Source of the DNA: Mycolicibacter senuensis | GTDB lineage: Bacteria > Actinomycetota > Actinomycetes > Mycobacteriales > Mycobacteriaceae | Direction of reading: 5' to 3' | NCBI RefSeq assembly: GCF_002101885.1 | Contig: NZ_LQPS01000054.1 | Span: 1 to 64,000 of the forward strand | DNA: 64,000 nucleotides | Part shown: one piece after another, positions 19,935 through 28,679 of the stretch | Layout: each line of letters opens with the position of its first letter | Numbering within the stretch: the stretch's first letter is position 1 | Notes under the pieces: generated by a model | The model's database searches: none | What the model was told of the DNA's origin: nothing | Seen by the model: only the letters and a program-made list of their open reading frames with translations | Position numbers and translations under genes: made by a program

Positions 19935-20980
19935 GGGCGCGGGTCGCCCCATTTCGCGGTGATGGCGCCCCACGGGTCGGCGAACTTCTTGCCGGTGCGG
20001 AAGTAGGGGGCGCGCCACCCCAGCACCAGCCGGGCCAGTGGGGCGACCACTCGCAGCAGGTACCGCGCCGGGCCGGCCTGCGCCGCCGTCTCGGTCAACA
20101 TCTGCGGCCACGAGTGGTGCTGGAAGCCGAGCGCGTCCTGGGCGCGTCCGGAATCCATCCAGTCGGTGCTGAACCAGTCGTCGTCGCTGTCGGGGTCGCC
20201 GGGCAGGCCCGCGGGCAGCCCGTTGACCAAGCCCATCGCGGCGGCCATCGCCGGCGCCACATCGCGCTGCAGCCGGCGGTGCGTGTCGTCACCGCCGATC
20301 AGCAGGGTCTCGCCGATGACGGGTGCGGTGGTGGCCGCGACGAAAGCCGCGGCGACGTCACGGACGTCGACGGTTTGCAGCCGGCCGTCGGCCGGCAGCA
20401 ACTGCTCGAAGTAGAGGCTGTCGAGCTTGGCGTAGGGCCCGGGGTCGGTGGTGAGCACTCCGCCGAGCCGCAGGATCACCCAGTCCAGCTGCGAGTCGCG
20501 CACCAGCCGCTCGGCCTGCACCTTGTGGTCGCCGTAGATGTCGGCGGGGTTGGTCGGGGTGTCGGCGGTCAACACCCCCGCGACCGTGTGCGGATTGCGG
20601 GAGCCATACACCGCGATGCTGGAGGCCTGCACGAAGCGGGGCGGGTCGGGCTGGCGGGCCGCCGCGGCCAGCAGATGGCCGGTGGCCTCGACGTTGACTT
20701 TGCGGGCCAACTCGCGGCGCAGATAGATCAGCGGCGGGATCACCGCGGCCAGATGGATGATCGCCACCGGGTCGACGGCGCCGACGAGCTCATCGACCGC
20801 TGCCGGGTCGGTGAGGTCGGCGTAGCGCACCGTTACCGACTTCGGCAGCTTGGCCGCGGCTTCGCGGTTGGCCGGTATATCCAGATCGGTCGCCACCACG
20901 TCTCGCCCGTCGGCCACCAGCCGTCGTACCACCGCCGAACCGACCAGACCGAATGCGCCGGTCACCAGCACCGTATTCAC
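19931..20980 (-). CDS. NAD-dependent epimerase/dehydratase family protein
   Basis: 349 aa, extended SDR fold. The nucleotide loop is VTGAFGLVGSAV near residue 8, and VVATDLDIP follows beta-2 with an acidic residue suiting NAD. The active-site tyrosine region reads YGDHKVQAERLV, a Y-x-x-x-K. I chose GTG 20980 because GAGGAGG lies 5 nt before it; the GTG at 20986 is in that ribosome site. It is upstream of and coupled to the AI-2E gene, and 82 bp downstream of the sterol dehydrogenase gene. Substrate unknown. Confidence 0.85.
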   Translation of the reverse strand: MNTVLVTGAFGLVGSAVVRRLVADGRDVVATDLDIPANREAAAKLPKSVTVRYADLTDPAAVDELVGAVDPVAIIHLAAVIPPLIYLRRELARKVNVEATGHLLAAAARQPDPPRFVQASSIAVYGSRNPHTVAGVLTADTPTNPADIYGDHKVQAERLVRDSQLDWVILRLGGVLTTDPGPYAKLDSLYFEQLLPADGRLQTVDVRDVAAAFVAATTAPVIGETLLIGGDDTHRRLQRDVAPAMAAAMGLVNGLPAGLPGDPDSDDDWFSTDWMDSGRAQDALGFQHHSWPQMLTETAAQAGPARYLLRVVAPLARLVLGWRAPYFRTGKKFADPWGAITAKWGDPRP

Positions 20981-21067
20981 GGGCACCTCCTCAACCCCCG
21001 CGATCTTTCCGTGAAAGTGCGGTCCGCGGTACCCCTTGGGAAAAACCGGCTGGCGACCCGACGGGGG

Positions 21068-22177
21068 TTACTCCGGATGCGGCTCGGCGACCACGGTCGC
21101 CAGGTGCGGATGCGCTTCGGACTTGACCCGCTCGAAGAGTTCCTTGTAGTAGGGCAGGCAGGCGGTCATCGCCTGCTCGGTGGTGAACAGCGGCTGATAG
21201 CCCAGGTCGCGGCCAGCCTTGGCGATCGAGAAGTAGTTGTTGAGGTAAAGCCGTTCCACCGCACCGGGTTCCAGCAGCGGTTCGGGAAACCCGAACCGGA
21301 AGTGCAGCCACTGCCACGCCACCATCACGTCGCGCACCATCCGCCCCGAGGCCCGCAACCTCGGCCAGCGCTCGCCGCACGCCTCCATGACCGGCCGGGC
21401 GAACTCGAACATGTTGATCGGTTCACCGTCGTTGATGAAGTAGGCCTGGCCGGGTGCCGTTCCGCCCGGGACCAGATGTTGTGCGGCCAGGATGAATCCG
21501 TGAATCAGGTTGTGCACGTAGGAGTTGTCGAGTTTGGCGTTCTTGCTGCCGATGAGCACTTTGACGTGGCCGGCCACCACACTTTCGAACAGCTTGCGGA
21601 ACATGGTCTGGTCGCCGTTGCCCCAGATGCCCGACGGCCGGATCGAACACGTCAGCATGCCGTCAACGCCGTTCTCGCCCAGCACGAACTTCTCGGCGAC
21701 GACCTTGGTCTCGGTGTAGAGGTCGTTGTACTTGGTGGTGTAGGCCATGTTCTCGTCGCCACCGGAGATGGCTTTACCGCCCATCACCACACTGTTGGAT
21801 GCGGTGTAGACGAAGCGCTTCACCCCGGCCCGCTGACCGGCCTGAACCAGATTCTTGGTGCCGTCGACGTTGACCGCGAAGCTGCGCCGCCGGATCTCAT
21901 CGGTGACCTTGGCGCCGCCCTGCAGATCGATGATCGCGGCGGTGTGGAAGACGGTGTCGATGTCGGTGACCGCCCGGGCGACGGTCTGCGGGTCGCAGAT
22001 GTCGCCGTCCAGCTTCTGCAGGTTGGGGTGGTCGGGCAGCGGTGACGGCGCCCGGTCGAAGGACCGCACCTGGTAGCCCTGGTCGAGCAGCGTCTTGACG
22101 AAATTGGTCCCGACGAAACCGGAGCCCCCGGTGACCAGGACCCGGCCGAGCTCAGTCGTCAGTGATGGATCACCCAT
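21068..22177 (-). CDS. hsd: 3beta-hydroxysteroid dehydrogenase/isomerase
   Basis: 369 aa, extended SDR of the 3beta-HSD group, counterpart of Rv1106c, which oxidises cholesterol or pregnenolone 3beta-hydroxyl and shifts the double bond (NAD+). The nucleotide loop is VTGGSGFVGTNF, the catalytic YTETK follows AYTTKYNDL near residue 150, and SIRPSGIWGNGDQ is conserved. TATGCT lies 7 nt before the ATG and overlaps the arm of a perfect inverted repeat, so the gene is probably leaderless and repressible. It sits between xseB and the epimerase gene as in mycobacterial synteny. Confidence 0.92.
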   Translation of the reverse strand: MGDPSLTTELGRVLVTGGSGFVGTNFVKTLLDQGYQVRSFDRAPSPLPDHPNLQKLDGDICDPQTVARAVTDIDTVFHTAAIIDLQGGAKVTDEIRRRSFAVNVDGTKNLVQAGQRAGVKRFVYTASNSVVMGGKAISGGDENMAYTTKYNDLYTETKVVAEKFVLGENGVDGMLTCSIRPSGIWGNGDQTMFRKLFESVVAGHVKVLIGSKNAKLDNSYVHNLIHGFILAAQHLVPGGTAPGQAYFINDGEPINMFEFARPVMEACGERWPRLRASGRMVRDVMVAWQWLHFRFGFPEPLLEPGAVERLYLNNYFSIAKAGRDLGYQPLFTTEQAMTACLPYYKELFERVKSEAHPHLATVVAEPHPE

Positions 22178-22184
22178 CGGGCGA

Positions 22185-22208
22185 GCATAACTGAACGTGT
22201 TTCAGTTC
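22185..22208 (-). promoter_or_regulatory. hsd promoter and perfect palindromic operator (KstR-like)
   Basis: AACTGAACGTGTTTCAGTT (22190-22208) has 7-bp perfect arms and a 5-nt centre. The hsd -10 TATGCT (22190-22185 on the minus strand) touches it. Read on the minus strand, the core TGAAACACGTTCAG fits the KstR consensus TNNAACNNGTTNNA at all defined positions but the last. Confidence 0.5.
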
Positions 22209-22231
22209 CGGTGGGCTTCCAAGGGTGCACG

Positions 22232-22474
22232 TCATGCCCGTTCGTCCTCGCCGGTCTCGGCGGCCAGGGCCTCCTGCACCCGGCGGCGGGCCCCAGCCAG
22301 GTGCTCTTCACATCGCTTAGCCAGCTGTTCGCCTCGCTCCCAGAGGCTCAGCGAGGCGTCGAGATCCAATCCGCCCTGTTCCAGTCGCTGCACCACCTCG
22401 ATCAGCTCGTCGCGACAATGCTCGTAGCCGAGATCACTAACGGGCCTCGTGGGGGCGGGGTCGTCAGTTGCCAT
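22232..22474 (-). CDS. xseB: Exodeoxyribonuclease VII small subunit
   Basis: 80 aa from ATG 22474, preceded by GAAGGG at 7 nt; a GTG at 22489 would add five residues. The conserved core [36 protein letters not shown] is spread over nearly the whole protein. It is the small subunit of exonuclease VII, which degrades single-stranded DNA. The start overlaps the xseA stop by 11 bp, indicating coupling. Confidence 0.95.
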   Translation of the reverse strand: MATDDPAPTRPVSDLGYEHCRDELIEVVQRLEQGGLDLDASLSLWERGEQLAKRCEEHLAGARRRVQEALAAETGEDERA

Positions 22475-23708
22475 CGTGGTGCCCTTCACTGGTAGCGGCG
22501 ATTGCTCCGTCGGCGACCCGGATCCGCAGCTGGGTGCCGGCCGGAGCGCCCTGCACCGACCGCAGCACCTGCGGCGGCCCGTCGGTGCCGACGGTCTGGA
22601 CGACCGCGTAGCCGCGGGCCAGGGTGGCGGCCGGGCCCAGGGTAGCCAGCCGCGCCGACAGGTGCCCGACCCGTTCGGCCTGTACGGCGATCAATCGGGT
22701 GATGTCGCGGCGTACCGCGGCCAGGGCACGCCCAACCTCCTCGGCGCGCTCGGTCAGCGCCCGCAGCGGATCGGCCAGCACCGGGCGACTGCGTAACTGG
22801 GCCAGCACGCGCTCCTCGCGCACCACCCAGTTGCGCACGGCTTGTGCGCTGCGCCGGCGCAGGTCGTCGACCAGTGCCTGCTCGGCCGACGCGTCCGGAA
22901 CGATCTTCTTCGCCGCGTCGGTGGGGGTGGCCGCGCGCAGGTCGGCGACCAGGTCACACAGCGGGTTGTCGGGTTCGTGGCCGACCGCGCTCACCACCGG
23001 GGTGCGGCATGTCGAGATGGCCCGGCACAGGGTCTCATCGGAGAACGGCAGCAGGTCCTCCACGCTGCCACCACCGCGGGCCAGCACGATCACGTCCACG
23101 TCGGGATCGGCGTCCAATTCGTGCAGTGCCTCGACGATCTGGGCCACCGCGTTGGGCCCCTGTACCGCGGTGTTGCGCACCGCGAAGCGCACCGCCGGCC
23201 ACCGTGCGCCGGCGACCGTCATCACGTCCCGCTCGGCGGCGCTGGCCCGGCCGGTGATCAGCCCGATGGTGGCCGGCAGGAACGGCAGCTGCCGTTTGAG
23301 CCGCGGGTCGAACAACCCCTCGGCGTCCAGCAGTCGGCGCAGCCGTTCGATGCGGGCCAGCAGCTCGCCGATTCCGACAGCGCGAATCTCGCTGAGCCGC
23401 AAGCTGAACGTGCCCCGCGCGGTGTAGAAGTTGGGTTTCCCGCAGACCACCACCTGGGTGCCCTCGGTGAGTTTGACCGGGGCGCCGGCCACCAGCTCGG
23501 GGGTGCACGTCACCGTCAGTGACATGTCGGCGGCGGGATCGCGCAACACCATAAAGACCGTGCGGACCCCGGGGCGCAGGTTGATCTGGGTCAGCTGGCC
23601 TTCCACCCACACCGAGCCGAGCCGGTCGATCCAGCCTTTGACCCGGATCGCGACCGCGCGAACCGGAAACGGGTTCTCGGCGGAGTTGCCCGGTGCGGGG
23701 GCACTCAC
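22464..23708 (-). CDS. xseA: Exodeoxyribonuclease VII large subunit
   Basis: 414 aa. An OB-fold domain at the N-terminus ([14 protein letters not shown]) precedes the catalytic domain with [13 protein letters not shown] and the acidic/GGGS site [17 protein letters not shown], then DETLCRAI and [11 protein letters not shown], all family hallmarks. A helical region and the C-terminal [11 protein letters not shown] segment complete the subunit. Forms exonuclease VII with XseB. Starts at GTG 23708, overlapping the upstream stop in GTGA. Confidence 0.96.
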   Translation of the reverse strand: MSAPAPGNSAENPFPVRAVAIRVKGWIDRLGSVWVEGQLTQINLRPGVRTVFMVLRDPAADMSLTVTCTPELVAGAPVKLTEGTQVVVCGKPNFYTARGTFSLRLSEIRAVGIGELLARIERLRRLLDAEGLFDPRLKRQLPFLPATIGLITGRASAAERDVMTVAGARWPAVRFAVRNTAVQGPNAVAQIVEALHELDADPDVDVIVLARGGGSVEDLLPFSDETLCRAISTCRTPVVSAVGHEPDNPLCDLVADLRAATPTDAAKKIVPDASAEQALVDDLRRRSAQAVRNWVVREERVLAQLRSRPVLADPLRALTERAEEVGRALAAVRRDITRLIAVQAERVGHLSARLATLGPAATLARGYAVVQTVGTDGPPQVLRSVQGAPAGTQLRIRVADGAIAATSEGHHDGN

Positions 23709-24331
23709 TTCGTGGTAGTGCGGGTGATCCTGTTGGCCAGCAGCGTCTGGAACGGTGCCCGCGCCTTGGTGGCCTCCTCGTAGCCGAGCAGGGTCTCCAG
23801 CTCGTCGATGCTGAGCGAGGCCAGCCGGGCCCGCAGCTGGGCCAGGGTCAGGTTGCCGTAGTCGAGCTCGTCGACCAGGTCGGGTGTGGGCACGGCCGCG
23901 TCCGTCTTGCCCACGCCCGGTGTGACGTCGGTCTCGTCGCGGGGAGCGGGCCGGTCATCGCCGCCCTCGCTGAACGAGTACAGCGCGAAGCGTCCCTCAC
24001 TGCGCGGGCCGGAATCGGCGTCATCGAAACCGTCGAAAGCCGCCGTGTCGGCGAAATCTGCGCCGTTGACGCCGTCGTCGGTGTCTTCGTCGAAGGTGGC
24101 CCACTCCGGCTGCTCGTCCTTCGGCGGGAACAGTGACTCAAGGGTGGTGTCGCCCTTGTTGACCAGCTCAGCGATGTTCTGCTGCCAGCGCATCACAGCG
24201 TGCGCGGCCTGGCTGGCCAGTGTCATCGGGTAGGTCAGGATGGTTTGCGGCAGCTTCATCGTCTCCTCGACGGCGACAGTTGCCGCGCCGACCAGAAGCC
24301 GGACGCCAAAGGGTGCAGTAGCCATGGCCAC
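23705..24331 (-). CDS. Lipid droplet-associated-type protein (Rv1109c-like)
   Basis: 208 aa. Residues 1-60 are hydrophobic and amphipathic ([36 protein letters not shown]), as expected for surface attachment to membrane or lipid inclusions. The middle is acidic and probably disordered; the C-terminus ([35 protein letters not shown]) is helical and conserved. Proteins of this family are named lipid droplet-associated in mycobacterial annotation; the role beyond that is not known to me. It is the first gene of the unit with xseA and xseB and is divergent from ispH. ATG 24325 is an alternative start. Confidence 0.8.
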   Translation of the reverse strand: MAMATAPFGVRLLVGAATVAVEETMKLPQTILTYPMTLASQAAHAVMRWQQNIAELVNKGDTTLESLFPPKDEQPEWATFDEDTDDGVNGADFADTAAFDGFDDADSGPRSEGRFALYSFSEGGDDRPAPRDETDVTPGVGKTDAAVPTPDLVDELDYGNLTLAQLRARLASLSIDELETLLGYEEATKARAPFQTLLANRITRTTTK

Positions 24332-24409
24332 CAGCCTGCCTTACCTGCCGTTCATCGCCAAGTACCGAGGGGGGCGTGCGTGAGCTGGCGGTCGCCCGAC
24401 GCCAGACCG

Positions 24410-24415
24410 TACCCT
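24410..24415 (+). promoter_or_regulatory. Candidate -10 of ispH, leaderless
   Basis: TACCCT lies exactly 7 nt before the ispH ATG at 24423, so transcription would start at or next to the start codon. Confidence 0.45.
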
Positions 24416-24422
24416 GGGTGCC

Positions 24423-25436
24423 ATGTCCCCCACCCTCGATTTGGAGACCGTTAATAGTCCAGGCAGGTCCGCCGCGTCGCTGGGCGCCGCCCCGGCCGGT
24501 AAGCGGGTGCTGCTGGCCGAGCCCCGCGGCTACTGCGCGGGCGTCGACCGGGCCGTCGAGACGGTGGAGCGGGCGCTGGAGAAGCACGGTGCACCGGTGT
24601 ATGTCCGCCACGAGATCGTGCACAACAAGCATGTGGTGGACACGTTGACCAACAAGGGTGTGGTCTTCGTCCACGAGGCCGACGAGGTGCCCGAAGGCGC
24701 GATGGTGGTGTTCTCCGCGCACGGTGTCGCACCCAGCGTGCACGATTTGGCGGCCGACCGCGGCCTGCGCGTCATTGACGCGACCTGCCCGCTGGTGAAC
24801 AAGGTGCACAACGAGGCCAAACGGTTCGCCCGGGACGGCTACGACATCCTGCTGATCGGCCACGCCGGCCACGAAGAGGTCGTCGGGATCATCGGTGAGG
24901 CCCCCGACGACGTCCAGCTGGTCGACGGTCAAGACGCGGTGGCCTCGGTGCAGGTGCGCGACGAGAACAAGGTGGTGTGGCTGTCGCAGACCACGTTGAG
25001 CGTCGATGAGACGATGCAGACCGTGGTCAAGCTGCGCGAGCGGTTCCCGAAGCTGCAGGACCCGCCCAGCGACGACATCTGTTATGCCACCCAGAACCGG
25101 CAGACCGCGGTCAAGGCGATGGCCCCGGAGTGCGAGCTGGTGATCGTCGTCGGATCGCGCAACTCGTCGAACTCCAACCGGCTGGTCGAGGTGGCGCTGG
25201 GCGCCGGCGCCGACGCGGCCCATCTGGTCGACTACGCCGACGACATCGACCCATCGTGGCTCGACGGGGTGGAGAGCGTCGGGGTCACCTCCGGGGCTTC
25301 GGTGCCCGAGATCCTGGTCCGCGGCGTGCTGGAGCGGTTGGCCGGGTACGGCTACGAGACGGTGTATCCGGTGACGACCGCCAACGAGACGCTGGTGTTC
25401 GCGCTGCCCCGGGAGATCCGGCCCGACCGACGCTAG
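24423..25436 (+). CDS. ispH: 4-hydroxy-3-methylbut-2-enyl diphosphate reductase (IspH/LytB)
   Basis: 337 aa, iron-sulfur enzyme making IPP and DMAPP from HMBPP in the last step of the MEP pathway. The three cluster cysteines are visible: [10 protein letters not shown] (C38), DATCPLV (C122) and [11 protein letters not shown] (C220). Conserved histidine motifs [11 protein letters not shown] and [10 protein letters not shown], and [11 protein letters not shown] near the substrate site, are present. It corresponds to Rv1110 (lytB2). It is convergent with the Rv1111c-like gene, 35 bp apart. Confidence 0.97.
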   Translation: MSPTLDLETVNSPGRSAASLGAAPAGKRVLLAEPRGYCAGVDRAVETVERALEKHGAPVYVRHEIVHNKHVVDTLTNKGVVFVHEADEVPEGAMVVFSAHGVAPSVHDLAADRGLRVIDATCPLVNKVHNEAKRFARDGYDILLIGHAGHEEVVGIIGEAPDDVQLVDGQDAVASVQVRDENKVVWLSQTTLSVDETMQTVVKLRERFPKLQDPPSDDICYATQNRQTAVKAMAPECELVIVVGSRNSSNSNRLVEVALGAGADAAHLVDYADDIDPSWLDGVESVGVTSGASVPEILVRGVLERLAGYGYETVYPVTTANETLVFALPREIRPDRR

Positions 25437-25453
25437 CGCCGATCGCTGGTGTC

Positions 25454-25468
25454 GCGCCGACCGGGCGC
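25454..25468. terminator. Weak hairpin between convergent genes
   Basis: GCGCC, 5-nt loop, GGCGC, in the 35-bp gap between ispH and the convergent DUF6542 gene. It could act for both strands, but the stem is short and has no T-run. Confidence 0.2.
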
Positions 25469-25471
25469 AGC

Positions 25472-26584
25472 TCAGATGTCGTACTCCCAGGAGTCGAATT
25501 CCCCGGTCCGGGGCTGGCGGGATCGGGTGCGGGGCTCCCTGCCAGTTTCGTCGTCGCCGCCGGTCCGGTAGCGCACCCGCGAGACCGGGTGGTGCGTGCT
25601 GCCGGCGCCGTTGCCGCGACCGGCCGGTGGTGGCTGGCGCCGGCGGGGTAGCGACTCGGGTGCCTCGGAGGGCTGATAGCCGCGCGCCCGGGGATCCCGG
25701 TCGGCTCTCGAGCGCGGTTCAGGGCGTCGTCGCGGCGCCTCGTCCTGCCAGTCAGGAGCTGGGCGCCGCCGCCGCGGCAGCGGTTCATCGCGCAGGTCGG
25801 GTGCCGGGCGCCGCCGGCGCGGGCGTTCGGTCGCCGGCACGTCGTCCATCGGCGGCCGCACGTGGCGGGAGCGCGACGGGACAGCTCCGTTCGCTCCACG
25901 GCGACGCTCGCCGGAGCGGGCGGCCGGACGGCCCGAGGTGGTCTTTCGGGCGGCGCGCCGTGCTTCCGGGGTGGCCCGCCGCGGACGGTCGCCGGGGCGT
26001 CGTTCGCGCGGGGCCCGGGCTGCCGGCGGCTCGATGGCGTGGGCGGGATTGCGGCTCAGAGCCGCGGTGAGCAAGGCACTCAGCTTCTCGACGACCGCGG
26101 GCCGCCGGCGTGGGGCGGCATCGTCGTCGGACACGGGTGTCGTCGCGCCGCTCAGCATGCCCAGGTACCAGCGGACCATCCCGAGCAGCAGCACGGCTGC
26201 GGCCGTGAACAGCATCAACGGGAATCGCTCGATCAGCGGGTATCCGCAGTTGATGAGGATGGCCTTCACGCCCGGGAATCCGCCGCCGCGGAACAGCCAG
26301 TAGGCGGCCGGCACCGTGCAGAACAGGATCAACGGGGGTTGGACGACGGCGGTGAACACCGCCGATTGCCGCACTGTGAGCACCGCGGCGATGCAGCCCA
26401 TCGCATACAGTGCGGAGAAGACGATGCTCAGTTCCTTATCGCCGGAGCCGGCGTCGAAGGCCACTCCGACCGCGGTCGCGACTACCGCCACCGCCACCGC
26501 GCCCCACCACGGAAAACCGGCGGCATTGGGCAGGATCGAACGGTGGTCGGCCGCTACCGCCGACGTGTCCCGCTGCGCTGCCAC
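25472..26584 (-). CDS. DUF6542-type membrane protein with basic disordered tail (Rv1111c-like)
   Basis: 370 aa from GTG 26584. Four membrane helices occupy residues 20-155 (WWGAVAVAVVATAVGVAF, IVFSALYAMGCIAAVLTV, ILFCTVPAAYWLF, LMLFTAAAVLLLGMV). The remaining 200 residues are a low-complexity tail very rich in Arg, Pro and Asp, with repeated RRRRPAPD-like units. I chose the GTG because TACCGT lies 6 nt upstream (26596-26591 on the minus strand), a leaderless layout. The ATG at 26629 is a worse start since it overlaps the ychF promoter. Function unknown; an interaction with nucleic acid or polyanionic wall polymers by the tail is speculation. Confidence 0.78.
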   Translation of the reverse strand: MAAQRDTSAVAADHRSILPNAAGFPWWGAVAVAVVATAVGVAFDAGSGDKELSIVFSALYAMGCIAAVLTVRQSAVFTAVVQPPLILFCTVPAAYWLFRGGGFPGVKAILINCGYPLIERFPLMLFTAAAVLLLGMVRWYLGMLSGATTPVSDDDAAPRRRPAVVEKLSALLTAALSRNPAHAIEPPAARAPRERRPGDRPRRATPEARRAARKTTSGRPAARSGERRRGANGAVPSRSRHVRPPMDDVPATERPRRRRPAPDLRDEPLPRRRRPAPDWQDEAPRRRPEPRSRADRDPRARGYQPSEAPESLPRRRQPPPAGRGNGAGSTHHPVSRVRYRTGGDDETGREPRTRSRQPRTGEFDSWEYDI

Positions 26585-26648
26585 ACACTGACGGTACCGG
26601 CTGGCGTCGGCGGCCGTGCATCGTGGCACGCTCTACACTTGGCTCCCT

Positions 26649-27722
26649 GTGAGCTTGAGCCTGGGAATCGTGGGGTTGCCCAACGTCGGGAAGTCGACCC
26701 TGTTCAATGCGCTGACCCGCAATGATGTGTTGGCGGCCAACTACCCGTTCGCCACCATCGAGCCGAACGAGGGCGTGGTGCCGCTGCCGGACCCGCGGCT
26801 GGCCAAACTGGCGGAGATCTTCGGCTCCGAGCGGATCCTGCCGGCGCCGGTGACCTTCGTCGACATCGCCGGGATCGTCAAGGGTGCCTCGGAAGGGGCC
26901 GGACTGGGCAACAAGTTCCTGGCCAACATCCGCGAGTGCGATGCGATCTGCCAGGTGGTACGGGTGTTCTCCGACGACGACGTGGTGCACGTCGACGGCA
27001 AGGTGGATCCGGAAGCCGACATCGAGGTGATCGCCACCGAGCTGATGCTGGCCGACATGCAGACCCTGGAGAAGGCGGTGCCGCGCCTGGAGAAGGAAGC
27101 CCGCAACAACAAGGACCGCAAGCCGATGCTGGAGGCGGCGGTGGCCGCCCAGCAGATCCTCGACAGCGGCAAGACGCTGTTCTCGGCCGGGGTGGACCCC
27201 GCGCCGCTGCGTGAGCTGAACCTGCTGACCACCAAGCCGTTCCTGTATGTGTTCAATGCCGACGAGTCGGTGCTCACCGATTCCGCGCGGGTGGCCGCGT
27301 TGCGTGAGCTGGTGGCGCCGGCCGACGCGGTGTTCCTCGACGCCAAGATCGAAGCCGAGCTGGCCGAGCTGGACGACGAGTCGGCGATGGAGCTGCTGGA
27401 GTCGATCGGGCAGACCGAGCGCGGCCTGGATGCGCTGGCGCGGGCGGGTTTTCACACGCTGAAGTTGCAGACCTATCTGACCGCCGGGCCCAAGGAGGCC
27501 CGGGCCTGGACCATCCATAAGGGCGACACCGCGCCCAAGGCGGCCGGGGTGATCCACACCGACTTCGAGAAAGGCTTCATCAAGGCCGAGGTGGTGTCCT
27601 ACGACGACCTGGTCGAGGCTGGTTCGATGGCCGCCGCCAAGGCCGCCGGCAAGGTGCGCATGGAGGGCAAGGATTACATGATGGCCGACGGGGACGTGGT
27701 GGAGTTCCGGTTTAACGTGTAA
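26649..27722 (+). CDS. ychF: Redox-regulated ATPase YchF
   Basis: 357 aa, Obg-related P-loop protein. Motifs: LGIVGLPNVGKSTLFNALT (P-loop), DIAGIVKGASEGAGLGNKFL (switch II) and FNADESV in the NKxD position, which explains ATP preference over GTP. The C-terminal TGS-like domain ends DYMMADGDVVEFRFNV. YchF binds ribosomes and modulates stress responses. GTG 26649 gives the same length as Rv1112; TACACT (26634-26639) is 9 nt upstream, so the mRNA is leaderless or nearly so. Confidence 0.96.
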   Translation: MSLSLGIVGLPNVGKSTLFNALTRNDVLAANYPFATIEPNEGVVPLPDPRLAKLAEIFGSERILPAPVTFVDIAGIVKGASEGAGLGNKFLANIRECDAICQVVRVFSDDDVVHVDGKVDPEADIEVIATELMLADMQTLEKAVPRLEKEARNNKDRKPMLEAAVAAQQILDSGKTLFSAGVDPAPLRELNLLTTKPFLYVFNADESVLTDSARVAALRELVAPADAVFLDAKIEAELAELDDESAMELLESIGQTERGLDALARAGFHTLKLQTYLTAGPKEARAWTIHKGDTAPKAAGVIHTDFEKGFIKAEVVSYDDLVEAGSMAAAKAAGKVRMEGKDYMMADGDVVEFRFNV

Positions 27723-27755
27723 CGTTATTGACGTTGGTCGTTATACGATGACGTG

Positions 27756-28037
27756 GTGATCAGATCGTTCGGCGACAAGAGCACCGAACGAATCTGGCAC
27801 GAGCAGTACGTGAAGGGAATTGATCGACCGCTTCAGCGGGCGACGCTGCGCAAGCTCGAACTGCTTCATGCGGCCAGCGACTTGGAGGATCTGCGGATCC
27901 CACCGGGGAACCGCTTGGAACGACTAGTCGGGGGCCGTCGCGGCCAGCACAGCATCCGGGTGAACGCCGAGTGGCGCGTCTGTTTCGTCTGGAGAGAAGG
28001 AGGTGCAGATGATGTCGAACTCGTCGACTATCACTGA
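27756..28037 (+). CDS. higB: HigB-type toxin (RelE superfamily)
   Basis: 93 aa. The sequence fits HigB host-killing ribonucleases: SFGDKSTERIWHEQYVKG at the start, RKLELLHAASDLEDLRIPPGNRLE in the middle, and the conserved QHSIRVNAEWRVCFVW and ELVDYH at the end. Such toxins cleave mRNA on the ribosome. TACGAT (27744-27749) is 6 nt before GTG 27756; GTG 27753 is the alternative. The antitoxin gene overlaps its 3' end. It lies 33 bp after ychF, the place occupied by vapBC32 in H37Rv. Confidence 0.88.
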   Translation: MIRSFGDKSTERIWHEQYVKGIDRPLQRATLRKLELLHAASDLEDLRIPPGNRLERLVGGRRGQHSIRVNAEWRVCFVWREGGADDVELVDYH

Positions 28038-28332
28038 GAGCGATCTGATCGATCCGATCCACCCGGGGGAGATCCTGCTGGAGGATTTCATCGAGGGGTT
28101 CGGCATCACGCAGAACAAGCTCGCCGTCGCGATCGGCGTGCCGCCACGCAGGATCAACGAGATCGTGCACGGCAAGCGAGGCATCACCGCTGATACGGCA
28201 ATCCGTCTTGCGCGGTACTTCGGGACGTCGGACGAATTCTGGATGAATCTGCAGTCCAACTACGAACTGAGGCTCGAACGGAAAGCGCTGCGCGACAAGG
28301 TCGCCGCGATCACTCCGTTTAAGTCGGGGTAG
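28009..28332 (+). CDS. higA: HigA-type antitoxin (XRE helix-turn-helix)
   Basis: 107 aa from ATG 28009, or 106 from the adjacent ATG 28012. A perfect AAGGAGG (27997-28003) inside the higB coding sequence drives it. The product starts with the HigA family pattern DPIHPGEILLEDFI and continues with an XRE HTH (ITQNKLAVAIGVPPRRINEIVHGKRGITADTA). It should bind and neutralise HigB and repress the pair's promoter. Overlap with higB is 26-29 bp; toxin-first order is typical of higBA. Confidence 0.92.
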   Translation: MMSNSSTITESDLIDPIHPGEILLEDFIEGFGITQNKLAVAIGVPPRRINEIVHGKRGITADTAIRLARYFGTSDEFWMNLQSNYELRLERKALRDKVAAITPFKSG

Positions 28333-28421
28333 TGGTGCCCGTATCTGCCGCGTCGAATCCGTGGCCGGTATGGGCTCCGTCTGTGACCTGAGCGCGACGG
28401 CGGCAGGGCAGGCTCGTGGTC

Positions 28422-28679
28422 ATGACAGTGGTTGAGCTGATCTATCTGGTGGCAGCGCTGCTGTGGATTTTCGTGGTGGTCGCAGCGCTGTGCGTCGGAG
28501 GCCACTACCTGCTCAAGCTCCGGGCCAGGCGGCGTCGCGTGAACGGCTTGATCGACGGTGTGCGGCTGTTCATTGCGGGCGCCGTCGGCCCATACCGAGC
28601 TGTGGCAGCGGGTAGCGCAGCCATTCTCCAGAGGCTGGTTGGTGGATTCGCAGCGGATGACCGGGGCAGGATCAGTTGA
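28422..28679 (+). CDS. Possible small membrane protein
   Basis: 85 codons from ATG 28422. One hydrophobic helix spans residues 3-28 (VVELIYLVAALLWIFVVVAALCVGG), followed by a very basic RARRRRV patch and a second mildly hydrophobic stretch. This is the profile of a single-pass inner-membrane peptide. No family is recognised and no clear Shine-Dalgarno is seen. Its end overlaps the convergent arr gene by 8 bp. It may be a real short gene or a chance frame. Confidence 0.4.
   Translation: MTVVELIYLVAALLWIFVVVAALCVGGHYLLKLRARRRRVNGLIDGVRLFIAGAVGPYRAVAAGSAAILQRLVGGFAADDRGRIS

Noticed and set aside
20114-22045. 643-codon plus-strand frame over the epimerase and 3beta-HSD genes
   Set aside because: It spans two conserved genes and their gap on the other strand and has shadow composition.
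27728-27733. TTGACG as a -35 for higB
   Set aside because: Only 10 nt separate it from TACGAT, far too short for a -35/-10 pair.
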